A DNA stretch of 20,318 nt from a virus: IMG/VR virus record IMGVR_UViG_3300042429_000179, positions 1 through 20,318 of that record; one strand, given 5' to 3'. Made by a program: the position numbers and the translations under genes. This document shows positions 1 to 5,769 of this stretch, piece after piece (position 1 is the stretch's first letter; each line of letters begins with the position of its first letter). The notes below the pieces were generated by a model that ran no database searches, was not told the DNA's origin, and saw only the letters and a list, made by a program, of their open reading frames with translations.

Positions 1-1323
1 GATTCCAATTTTTCCAGATTCTTCTCTGTTAATCTCTCTTGCTTTTTCACGCAATGTCATTAGAAATGACTCAAGCATAACTATATCTTCTTTGCCAGAC
101 ATAAATTTGTGACCAAACTGTCCAGTCAATGAAACTCCAAGAAGTCTTTCTTCTTCTGTGTTGTCTTTCCAAATTTTACGAAGATACTTAAAGTCTGTTA
201 GGGTTGATTGCCAAGTCCCAAGAATTGTTGCAAGCTCAACTTTGCGCTGGATGTCTTTCTTTGTATCGTTTTCACGTAATACAACTTCTGAAAGGTTACA
301 AAACTGATAAGGACGTAAAATAATTTCTGAACACGGGTTAGTTCCGTAGTGTATATCTGGATCTCTTCTTCCAAACTTTGATGCTTGGGCTTGAGCTGCG
401 GCCACATTGTATATGCCTCGCTCTCCTGATTTTGAGTCATATAAAGATTTCCATTCTGCAATAAATTGCTCCATCTGTGGCTTTCTTGAATATGCAACAG
501 AATTGTTTGACAAAGCACGTTGTGGGCTTTGCTCCCACCAATTTCCTGATTTGGCTTGAGCCATTTCAATGTCATTAATATTTGAAAGAGATATCATTGC
601 TGATCTGCGAACCCCTCCAACTACAACAACCTCACCAATCTTGCACATAATGTCATGGCATTCAATTGGCTTTAAATTTCTTCCTGCAGCGTTCTTAAAC
701 TTTGCAATTGTAAAATCAAATAGATTAATAAGCGGCTGTGGTCCTGAAGACCTTCCACCCATGGTCTTTAATCTTGCGCCTGCGGGACGAACTTTAGAAA
801 CATCAATAGCTGGAATATGTCCAGTCCAAAGTAAAGCAAGCAATTCACGATAAGCTTTTGCCCAACCTTGTTTTGAATCTTCAACAACAATTACTGTGTC
901 TGATTTTTCAAGTTTCTCTGGGACTGACGGGAGCTTGTTAATATATTTATATTCTACTGAGAATCCGACACCAGTTCCACACATAAGAACATACATTGTT
1001 TCATCAAATGAGCGGGGAGAATCAACTGGAAGAAAAGCACAGTTGTATCCAGCCACATTATCTCTTTCTAGAGCAGCACCTGAAGTCATTACTGATCTCA
1101 TAGATGGCATTACATTTCGTTCAAAAACAAACTCTTTTAATTCCGCAACTAGCTTTTCATTTGGAATATAATTATAGTTTGTTTTTAAATGATTAGTCAT
1201 AAAGTTAAAGTATCTATCTACTGTTTCTCCCCATGTTTCTCTACGACCTTCTGTTTCTACCCATTTTGCATATCTAGATAGAGCAATAAAGTTTTCATAA
1301 GGATTTTCAATAGTTTGTGACAT
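1..1323 (-). CDS. nrdJ: Adenosylcobalamin-dependent (class II) ribonucleotide reductase, partial
   Basis: Reduces ribonucleotides to deoxyribonucleotides using adenosylcobalamin, supplying DNA precursors in the cytoplasm. The frame is open from ATG at 1323 to the left edge, giving 441 codons; the C-terminus lies outside the window. The class II monomeric (Lactobacillus leichmannii RTPR-like) type is shown by an ALERDNVAGYNC block near residue 84, MCGTGVGF near 113, RLKTMGGRSSGPQPL near 183 and GTNPCSEIILRPYQFCNLSE near 327. In the NPCSE motif C331 is the expected thiyl-radical cysteine, flanked by N329 and E333. C95 and C342 match the redox pair; the 11-residue gap C331-C342 equals that of C408-C419 in RTPR. 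AAAGG lies about 11 bases before the start. It is transcribed divergently from the lytic transglycosylase-like gene. Family assignment is secure. Confidence 0.95.
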   Translation of the reverse strand, partial: MSQTIENPYENFIALSRYAKWVETEGRRETWGETVDRYFNFMTNHLKTNYNYIPNEKLVAELKEFVFERNVMPSMRSVMTSGAALERDNVAGYNCAFLPVDSPRSFDETMYVLMCGTGVGFSVEYKYINKLPSVPEKLEKSDTVIVVEDSKQGWAKAYRELLALLWTGHIPAIDVSKVRPAGARLKTMGGRSSGPQPLINLFDFTIAKFKNAAGRNLKPIECHDIMCKIGEVVVVGGVRRSAMISLSNINDIEMAQAKSGNWWEQSPQRALSNNSVAYSRKPQMEQFIAEWKSLYDSKSGERGIYNVAAAQAQASKFGRRDPDIHYGTNPCSEIILRPYQFCNLSEVVLRENDTKKDIQRKVELATILGTWQSTLTDFKYLRKIWKDNTEEERLLGVSLTGQFGHKFMSGKEDIVMLESFLMTLREKAREINREESGKIGI

Positions 1324-1375
1324 TTACTATACGACCTTTTCTCCGCCTTGCGGTGCTAATTTTAAGTGAAGTCCT

Positions 1376-1404
1376 AGTGTATCAAACTTTTATTTAATGG
1401 TCTA
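1376..1404 (-). promoter_or_regulatory. Candidate promoter for nrdJ
   Basis: Minus-strand TAGACC (1399-1404), 17-base spacer, TACACT (1376-1381), about 50 bases before the nrdJ start. Both hexamers are 4-5 of 6 matches to sigma-70/SigA consensus. Placement supports it, but no other evidence does. Confidence 0.45.
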
Positions 1405-1462
1405 GGGGTTAAAAATATTTTTAAAAATATCATTATGTGAGATAGTGTTTTGGTCAACTAAC

Positions 1463-1490
1463 TTGACAGATCTTTGTATTTAATGATACT
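1463..1490 (+). promoter_or_regulatory. SigA-type promoter of the transglycosylase operon
   Basis: A perfect TTGACA (1463-1468), 16-base spacer, GATACT (1485-1490). It lies 36 bases before the chosen start of the next gene and is of the canonical -35/-10 type, unlike the TGTCAG promoters of the rightward arm. Confidence 0.6.
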
Positions 1491-1525
1491 CTTAGAGTTC
1501 GTTATCTCTATAGGAGGAAATGCCA

Positions 1526-2074
1526 ATGGAGAATATAAAGCAACAGTTTAGCGATTTAGTTCGTGACTGGACAATAATAGCAGTGACAACACTGTTTTTG
1601 TTTTCTGGACAACCATCATCTAGCGCTTTAACTGTAGTAGCACCTTTAGTGAAAACTGAAGCCCAATTAAAGCAAGAAGTCTTAGATAGCTTTAGTAAAG
1701 AAATTTACAAACCATCTGAGATGCTTACAGACAAAGAGTTAAAACTATTACTTGAGACTGTAGGATTCGAAGGAGTAGGCCTTAAAAAAGCTTGGTCCAT
1801 AGCAAAGCGTGAATCTAATGGAAGACCGCTTGCATATAACGGGAATAGGAATACAGGAGACAGTTCTTACGGACTGTTTCAGATAAACATGATTGGAAAT
1901 CTTGGTCCTACAAGACTTGAGAAATTTAATCTACAGAGTAACAAAGAGTTATTCGACCCAGTAACAAACGCAGAGATAACGTACTATATGACTAATGGCG
2001 GTATTGATTGGTCAGCTTGGAAGGGTATGACCCCAAGAGCTAAGGAATTTTTATTAAAATTTCCGACAAAGTAA
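1526..2074 (+). CDS. Lytic transglycosylase/lysozyme-like protein with N-terminal signal or membrane segment
   Basis: Likely cleaves peptidoglycan, as a virion-associated or lysis enzyme. With ATG at 1526 it has 182 residues. The start is chosen because AGGAGG at 1512-1517 is 8 bases upstream; an ATG at 1520 would be almost on top of that site. A hydrophobic stretch near residues 14-34 ends at an SSSA-like cleavage site, so it may be secreted. Residues about 75-182 look like an SLT/lysozyme-like fold: AWSIAKRESNGRP with a candidate catalytic Glu near 93, then GDSSYGLFQINM, a classic transglycosylase motif, and a C-terminal WSAWKGMTP. Followed 10 bases later by a small zinc-binding gene. The fold is fairly sure; the biological role (infection, lysis or other) is inferred. 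Confidence 0.78.
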   Translation: MENIKQQFSDLVRDWTIIAVTTLFLFSGQPSSSALTVVAPLVKTEAQLKQEVLDSFSKEIYKPSEMLTDKELKLLLETVGFEGVGLKKAWSIAKRESNGRPLAYNGNRNTGDSSYGLFQINMIGNLGPTRLEKFNLQSNKELFDPVTNAEITYYMTNGGIDWSAWKGMTPRAKEFLLKFPTK

Positions 2075-2084
2075 AGGAGATGGG

Positions 2085-2294
2085 ATGAGGATACAATACG
2101 TATCAACCTACATCTCCATGTCAGAAGAAGGATTGGTTGAAAAGCTTTTATGCCCAGTAGACCAATCCATTCTTTTTTGTAATCAGACTATTTCAGATGA
2201 GGTATACTTATATTGCCTATCTTGTGAGTATAAAAAAGCATTAGGGCTAGCAACTTATCAGAATATAGTTGCTCAGGTGGATAAAAATGTGTAA
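2085..2294 (+). CDS. Small zinc-ribbon-like protein
   Basis: 69 residues. AAAGGAG at 2073-2079 sits 5 bases before the ATG, so the start is well supported. The middle holds CPVDQSILFC followed by YLYCLSCEYK, giving a C-x8-C ... C-x2-C pattern compatible with one zinc site. No enzyme motif is visible. It overlaps the next small gene by 8 bases, indicating one operon with the transglycosylase-like gene. Function unknown; nucleic-acid or protein binding is a guess from the Cys arrangement. Confidence 0.7.
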   Translation: MRIQYVSTYISMSEEGLVEKLLCPVDQSILFCNQTISDEVYLYCLSCEYKKALGLATYQNIVAQVDKNV

Positions 2295-2403
2295 AGAAGA
2301 ATGTATTTGTAAATTAGAAACTGAGTCTGCTCCAATTCAAGTGACAGACGCAATGGGTAGAGAGGTTTTTTGGCTAGATGCAGGAAGACCAGAAGGACAA
2401 TAA
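2287..2403 (+). CDS. 38-residue hypothetical protein
   Basis: A short frame starting MCKEECICK and ending at TAA 2401-2403. AGGTGG lies about 7 bases before the ATG. It overlaps its upstream neighbour by 8 bases and the next gene by 26, as expected in a tightly packed phage operon. Three cysteines in the first eight residues (C-x3-C-x-C) hint at metal binding, followed by an acidic/polar segment. I do not recognise a family. Real expression is plausible but not proven because of its size and the long downstream overlap. Confidence 0.5.
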   Translation: MCKEECICKLETESAPIQVTDAMGREVFWLDAGRPEGQ

Positions 2404-2596
2404 TATATCAACCTCTGATTTAGAGGATAATTTACCTATGGTAACTTATATAATGCTTCACAGAATATATGACGTATTGACGCTATTGGCAAATAAAGTT
2501 GTCGGTGGAGAAGATACTCAAAAAATGGTAGAATATCATAACCAGGGCTATCTGCTTGGACCAGCCCCATCATTTAAACCAAACGAGGAAGAATAA
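2378..2596 (+). CDS. Hypothetical small protein
   Basis: 72 residues beginning MQEDQKDNN, with an acidic N-terminus, a central helix-like stretch (YIMLHRIYDVLTLLANK, about residues 24-40) and an acidic tail ending NEEE. GAGG lies 12 bases before the ATG. The start region overlaps the 38-residue gene by 26 bases; a start at the internal ATG around codon 21 is an alternative that would remove the overlap. It ends one base before the ATG of the next gene. Family unknown. Confidence 0.6.
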   Translation: MQEDQKDNNISTSDLEDNLPMVTYIMLHRIYDVLTLLANKVVGGEDTQKMVEYHNQGYLLGPAPSFKPNEEE

Positions 2597-2597
2597 A

Positions 2598-2786
2598 ATG
2601 GAAAAAGAAAAAGTAGTGCTTTTAATGCTTGAAAAATTAAACAATGACACACGATTTGCTGGCGTATCTAGCGGAGCAGATATTGCAGACGTAGAACAAC
2701 AAATAATTAAAAACCAGCCGTTCCTTGAATGGCAAATGGGTAACATGTACGACACTCTTGTTGAAAAAGGTATTATTATTCCTTGA
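2598..2786 (+). CDS. Hypothetical small protein
   Basis: 62 residues beginning MEKEKVVLLMLEKLNN. The ATG at 2598 is preferred over an upstream in-frame ATG at 2556, because GAGGAA lies at about 8 bases and the upstream choice would overlap the previous gene by 41 bases. The predicted protein is soluble and mostly helical. Its stop codon overlaps the -35 element of the following small RNA promoter. No family recognised. Confidence 0.65.
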   Translation: MEKEKVVLLMLEKLNNDTRFAGVSSGADIADVEQQIIKNQPFLEWQMGNMYDTLVEKGIIIP

Positions 2787-2811
2787 CATTAAATCTTTAT
2801 TAACTTATAAT
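2783..2811 (+). promoter_or_regulatory. Perfect-consensus SigA promoter driving a short untranslated unit
   Basis: TTGACA at 2783-2788, exactly 17 bases, TATAAT at 2806-2811: both hexamers and the spacing match the consensus perfectly. The predicted start is near 2818. A strong terminator lies only about 30-60 bases downstream, with no reading frame between. Confidence 0.8.
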
Positions 2812-2817
2812 AAAGTG

Positions 2818-2882
2818 TTGGTTGAGATTATTCTCCCAATTGTAAAGCCCCCTTTTGGATCCGCCTCCGAAGGGGGTTTTTT
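2818..2882 (+). ncRNA. Candidate small RNA, about 65 nt
   Basis: The transcript predicted from the perfect promoter at 2783-2811 to the intrinsic terminator. It could fold into two hairpins. The first is TTGG/CCAA plus GAG/CTC around an ATTATT loop with a 2-base bulge (2818-2839). The second is the terminator stem. No start codon with a ribosome site is present. Not recognised as a known RNA family. Role unknown; an antisense or decoy regulator would be typical for a phage RNA of this size. Confidence 0.55.
2848..2882 (+). terminator. Intrinsic terminator
   Basis: CCCCCTT (2848-2854) pairs with AAGGGGG (2870-2876) and is followed by six T residues. It ends the candidate small RNA and insulates the next gene. 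Confidence 0.8.
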
Positions 2883-2892
2883 ACATCTCTGG

Positions 2893-2901
2893 TGGTATAA
2901 T
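2893..2901 (+). promoter_or_regulatory. Extended -10 promoter, possibly giving a leaderless mRNA
   Basis: TGG followed by TATAAT (2896-2901) just after the terminator. The expected start point (2908-2911) coincides with the ATG at 2911, and no ribosome site precedes it, so the mRNA may be leaderless. No clear -35 is seen; the region 17 bases upstream lies in the terminator stem. Confidence 0.5.
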
Positions 2902-2910
2902 AATTATATA

Positions 2911-3069
2911 ATGGCAAGGGACCACTTTTCGCAAGCATCAAGGAATCCTAGGTATAACAGCAGTTTTTATAAAAACCAGGAGTCTAAAGAAGCCACGTCG
3001 GAAATCAAAATTGAATTATTTTTTTTAAAAATATTTTCTAAACTAAAAAGAATGGCTGGCAAAAAATAA
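2911..3069 (+). CDS. Small basic protein coupled to the oxygenase gene
   Basis: 52 residues, start MARDHFSQASRNPRYN, with a Lys-rich C-terminus (IFSKLKRMAGKK). Its TAA overlaps the ATG of the oxygenase gene by one base (TAATG), so the two are probably translated together. Upstream is an extended -10 promoter and no clear ribosome site. The positive charge could suit nucleic acid or membrane binding, but no motif is recognisable. Its coupling suggests a function linked to the hydroxylase. Confidence 0.6.
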   Translation: MARDHFSQASRNPRYNSSFYKNQESKEATSEIKIELFFLKIFSKLKRMAGKK

Positions 3070-3908
3070 TGTTTACAGATAATCCAAACGTTGAGCAAAT
3101 AGCAGACCAGGTCTGGGTATATAGAAACTTTATAACAGAAGAAGAAAACGAAACTATACTGCGTCTTATGAAAGAGCATGAAGAGTCATACAAAGACTCT
3201 AAAGATGCGTTTATTTTTGAAGATCAGTATATAGACTGGTACAAGGACAAAACTGGACCACTGATGCCAGAGCTTAAGCCAATATGGGACAGAATATCTA
3301 TGTTGATATATCCAGAACATTACATCCACCCACAGCTTTTTGTAAATGTTATGCGTCCTGGAGATGACGGAATGTTTGTACACGCAGATAGCCCTGGCAT
3401 GAATATGGAACACGATTTAACACAGCTAGACCGATGGTCAACATGCTGCAGACTTAGCCATGGAATTGTTGCTTATTTGGGAAATTACGAAGGCGGAGAA
3501 ATATTTTACCCAAACATAGAAAAAGACGGCACAGTTAAGGATCGACCAGGAGACCCAGATGATTGCCTTCAGGTAAATGTTAGACCTAGAGATATTGCAA
3601 TACATGGAGCCACTCACCCTTGGGAACACGGAGTAAGGCAAATAACTAGTGGGATTAGATTTGCTTATTCAAACTTCTGTATGGAAAAAGAACACGCACC
3701 AGGAACTTATGAATTGTTTAACCCAGACAAGCACCCTTTGATGTCGGACCCAGAAGAGATTAAACTTTGGAACAATACTGTTTATCCTGAAACAACATTT
3801 TGCAAAAAGAAATGTATTTGTGGTCAATCAGCAGATTTTCCTTATTGCGATAACACCCACAAGATTATTAATAAGAAGAAACAAGAAGAAGGCAATTCAG
3901 ACATTTAG
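3069..3908 (+). CDS. 2-oxoglutarate/Fe(II) oxygenase (prolyl-hydroxylase-like) fused to a CDGSH-type iron-sulfur motif
   Basis: 279 residues. Residues about 80-205 form the double-stranded beta-helix of prolyl-4-hydroxylase-like dioxygenases. The iron ligands are H105-x-D107 and H187, with R197 placed for 2-oxoglutarate; supporting motifs are YEGGEIFYP near 140 and RPRDIAIHG near 172. Such enzymes couple 2-oxoglutarate decarboxylation to hydroxylation; the substrate is unknown. Residues 249-264 read CICGQSADFPYCDNTH, which fits the CDGSH [2Fe-2S] signature C-x-C-x2-S-x3-P-x-C-D-x2-H (ligands C249, C251, C260, H264). The Gly of CDGSH is Asn here. A hydroxylase with a built-in 3Cys/1His cluster is unusual. 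The oxygenase call is firm and the cluster strongly suggested; the fusion is read directly from one open frame. Confidence 0.88.
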   Translation: MFTDNPNVEQIADQVWVYRNFITEEENETILRLMKEHEESYKDSKDAFIFEDQYIDWYKDKTGPLMPELKPIWDRISMLIYPEHYIHPQLFVNVMRPGDDGMFVHADSPGMNMEHDLTQLDRWSTCCRLSHGIVAYLGNYEGGEIFYPNIEKDGTVKDRPGDPDDCLQVNVRPRDIAIHGATHPWEHGVRQITSGIRFAYSNFCMEKEHAPGTYELFNPDKHPLMSDPEEIKLWNNTVYPETTFCKKKCICGQSADFPYCDNTHKIINKKKQEEGNSDI

Positions 3909-3963
3909 TGCGAAAGTGCAAAAGTGAAAAAATTGAAGTGCGGCGGCGGTAGAAGAACCCATT

Positions 3964-4233
3964 TTAGAATTTAGCATCATACAGGGGATCTCCACTATAT
4001 TCGTATATTAGATTCATTAATAATAAACAGCTTGTATGCGATTCTAAGTACCATATGTCACATACCCCTGAACTTGCATTCAAACATTCCTCTAATCGGC
4101 TCTTGAGACCTTTTAAGACCCATTCTAGCGAAGACCTAGCCATAAGATTGTTAGCTTCAAAATAATTATTTTCTTGATATCGAACTTCGGCTAGATATTT
4201 CGCTAACTTGTCCGATATGTCCTTATTTACCAA
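3964..4233 (-). CDS. Hypothetical protein, TTG start
   Basis: 89 residues, starting from a TTG at 4231-4233 with AGG about 7 bases upstream. No ATG is available before codon 31. Composition is protein-like: a helical, charged middle (ARSSLEWVLKGLKSRLEECL) and a C-terminus ending GDPLYDAKF. It is the last gene of the leftward block and converges on the oxygenase gene across a 55-base gap with no clear terminator. No family recognised. The start codon is uncertain. Confidence 0.5.
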   Translation of the reverse strand: MVNKDISDKLAKYLAEVRYQENNYFEANNLMARSSLEWVLKGLKSRLEECLNASSGVCDIWYLESHTSCLLLMNLIYEYSGDPLYDAKF

Positions 4234-4290
4234 AATAGACCTATTACGACATATACATCAACAAGTATTAAGCTGAAGATTTGTAAAGAT

Positions 4291-4440
4291 CTATAGACTG
4301 GGGAATTCATCGTCTATGTCTTCATTTAGGTCAAAATCAAAGATTTCTTTTTCCCCCGCCCAATTTAGAAATTTAGACAATGCAAGTCCTGAAAGGATTG
4401 CTGTCGCAATTAGACTTATCAATGCCCATAACTTCTTCAT
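4291..4440 (-). CDS. Mini membrane protein, 49 aa
   Basis: Begins MKKLWALISLIATAILSGLA: a positive start followed by a hydrophobic segment of about 18 residues, then an acidic C-terminal tail (FDLNEDIDDEFPSL). AGGA lies 6 bases before the ATG. This is either a signal-anchored protein or a cleaved secreted peptide. It follows another mini membrane gene by 7 bases, so they share a transcript. Function unknown; candidates include a lysis accessory or superinfection-exclusion protein, but nothing specific supports either. Confidence 0.65.
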   Translation of the reverse strand: MKKLWALISLIATAILSGLALSKFLNWAGEKEIFDFDLNEDIDDEFPSL

Positions 4441-4447
4441 ATATATC

Positions 4448-4555
4448 CTAGTTGACTGAGATTATTAGTATCGATATCATGATTACTAATAGAATACAAA
4501 TTGATCTTACTTTTTTTCTTCTTGGCCATTCTTGAGGTACTTTTACATTATTCAT
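4448..4555 (-). CDS. Mini membrane protein, 35 aa
   Basis: Begins MNNVKVPQEWPRRKKVRS, then about 16 hydrophobic residues (ICILLVIMISILIISV) to the stop. A cytoplasmic basic head and one transmembrane helix are predicted by eye. GGAG lies 6 bases before the ATG. It sits between tRNA-Ile and the 49-residue membrane gene on the same strand. No family recognised. Confidence 0.6.
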   Translation of the reverse strand: MNNVKVPQEWPRRKKVRSICILLVIMISILIISVN

Positions 4556-4569
4556 TTTCTACTCCATTG

Positions 4570-4644
4570 TAGGGATATTGGGATTTGAACCCAAAGTCGT
4601 TTGTATATAAGACAAATGCTTTAACCAGATTAAGCTATATCCCC
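4570..4644 (-). tRNA. tRNA-Ile (anticodon UAU)
   Basis: Minus-strand cloverleaf of 75 bases: acceptor GGGGATA/TATCCCT with discriminator A; D arm with GCTT and AAGC; anticodon arm TTTGT/ACAAA around loop CTTATAT (anticodon TAT at 4607-4609); T arm TTGGG-TTCAAAT-CCCAA. The encoded end is followed by CAA, not CCA. It reads AUA, a codon used freely in the neighbouring AT-rich genes and usually rare in actinobacteria. It is flanked by mini membrane genes; the upstream one ends on its first base. Confidence 0.9.
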
Positions 4645-4724
4645 TAGTTTATATATAGTTGTAGGATTAACCCACATATATTAACTAGGACTACTATAAT
4701 CCCGATCTTAAGCATTAATTTCAT
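4644..4724 (-). CDS. Very short membrane peptide, 26 aa
   Basis: MKLMLKIGIIVVLVNICGLI and six more residues: nearly entirely one hydrophobic helix with two lysines at the front. GGGCGGGAA lies immediately before the ATG, which overlaps the stop of the upstream zinc-protein gene (ATGA). A second in-frame ATG at 4715 would also serve. The last base of its stop codon is the first base of tRNA-Ile. Too short for composition tests; called because of coupling, hydrophobic pattern and similar neighbours. Confidence 0.4.
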   Translation of the reverse strand: MKLMLKIGIIVVLVNICGLILQLYIN

Positions 4725-4843
4725 TTCCCGCCCTTTGTTTGCTGAACAACTTTTTCTATGCACTTTGTGCAAAAATTCTCAAGTATGCCTTTAGCGTTAA
4801 TACGCTCTACATACTTTGGGTTTTCGCAAAAGTCACATTTCAT
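4721..4843 (-). CDS. Mini zinc-finger-like protein, 40 aa
   Basis: Reads MKCDFCENPKY ... FCTKCIEK: two C-x2-C knuckles (C3/C6 and C25/C28) separated by 18 residues, a typical single-zinc ribbon. No ribosome site is visible. The minus-strand -10-like TATACT at 4850-4855 would start transcription exactly at this ATG, so translation may be leaderless. Probably a nucleic-acid- or protein-binding adaptor. Partner and role unknown. Confidence 0.65.
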   Translation of the reverse strand: MKCDFCENPKYVERINAKGILENFCTKCIEKVVQQTKGGK

Positions 4844-4849
4844 AATATT

Positions 4850-4871
4850 AGTATACCATGATTCTAGTCAA
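4850..4871 (-). promoter_or_regulatory. Candidate promoter for the mini-gene/tRNA-Ile cluster
   Basis: Minus-strand TTGACT (4866-4871), only 10 bases, then TGG-adjacent TATACT (4850-4855). The 10-base spacing is far shorter than canonical and echoes the TGTCAG-N10-TATAAT class, although the upstream box differs. The predicted start is A of ATG 4843. Confidence 0.4.
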
Positions 4872-5769
4872 CTGCTTTTACTACATATACAGTTGTATTG
4901 TTTGCATCGTGACTTTCCTGAGCTTTTTGAAGAGAATCATATACTCTGCACTGCCAGCCAAATTTTGCAAATCCTTCTTTTTCTTTTTCTTTAAGCAATG
5001 CCTCAAACTCTTCTTCTGGCATAGAATTTTTTGTATTAACAAAATCTTCTTTAAACGATGCCGTTAAGAATTGACGAACATAAAACTTGTTTCCTACTAC
5101 TGGTGTAACTGCATGATATAAGTCTGTTCTAAATAGCAGACCGTCTCCAGCCTCCATCTTATATCTAATTGGTGGATCAATCATACGACACTGTTGTTCT
5201 TTTCCAGTACAATCTATATATGTCGATAAATCTGCATCTTCAGTATTTATAAGAAGTATTTCTCCACCTTCATAATCATCGTTTGTATAAATGTTGAAAT
5301 TGAAGATGTGAGGAGTTCCTCCAAACCAAGGTCTGCGATCTTGATGATATTCCATTGAAAGCTGAAGAGACTTGTCTGTATTTTCTGATTCTAGAATAAC
5401 TACATCTGCAGAGCAATATGAAGGATGCTCTCTAGCTTCTTGCATTGATGTTGGAATATTTGGATCTTCATTTATTAGTTTAAAGTAATCTTCGTTTAAA
5501 TAGTTTTCTTTGTAGATCTTCATAGCGTCCCAGAAAATATCTAAAAATTCTCTAAGATGTGCTCCACCTTCATTTTTACATACTTCATATGATGGATCTT
5601 GATATGGGTATGCTTTTGAATATTGACCCCATGGTCTCCAGTCTTGCCAATCGCCAAACCACTGGTCATTATTTGTCTTTGATCGTATAATAAAATCTTG
5701 AGTCGCTGCTGGGTCCTTTAAAGTATTTTTAAAAAGGATTACATCTTTTGTTAATAGTTTGTGTTCCAT
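4864..5769 (-). CDS. 2-oxoglutarate/Fe(II) oxygenase (prolyl-hydroxylase-like)
   Basis: 301 residues. The catalytic domain spans about residues 120-240: iron ligands H142-x-D144 (MEYHQDRRPW) and H219 (DLYHAVTP), with R232 (FYVRQF) placed for the 2-oxoglutarate carboxylate. DDYEGGEILLI near 164 and MEAGDGLLF near 205 are typical core strands. An N-terminal 110 residues rich in Trp and Tyr may bind substrate; the C-terminus is a charged helix. The start follows the upstream oxygenase stop directly (TAAATG) with GGGGGA before it, so translation is coupled. Substrate unknown. Family assignment is firm. Confidence 0.88.
   Translation of the reverse strand: MEHKLLTKDVILFKNTLKDPAATQDFIIRSKTNNDQWFGDWQDWRPWGQYSKAYPYQDPSYEVCKNEGGAHLREFLDIFWDAMKIYKENYLNEDYFKLINEDPNIPTSMQEAREHPSYCSADVVILESENTDKSLQLSMEYHQDRRPWFGGTPHIFNFNIYTNDDYEGGEILLINTEDADLSTYIDCTGKEQQCRMIDPPIRYKMEAGDGLLFRTDLYHAVTPVVGNKFYVRQFLTASFKEDFVNTKNSMPEEEFEALLKEKEKEGFAKFGWQCRVYDSLQKAQESHDANNTTVYVVKAVD

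Noticed and set aside
198-1171. Open frames on both strands within 198-1171
   Set aside because: They are shadows of the nrdJ reading frame, which continues without a stop from 1323 to the left edge and contains the RNR motifs.
3909-3963. Terminator between the converging blocks
   Set aside because: The segment has short AAGTG repeats but no stable hairpin or T run on either strand.
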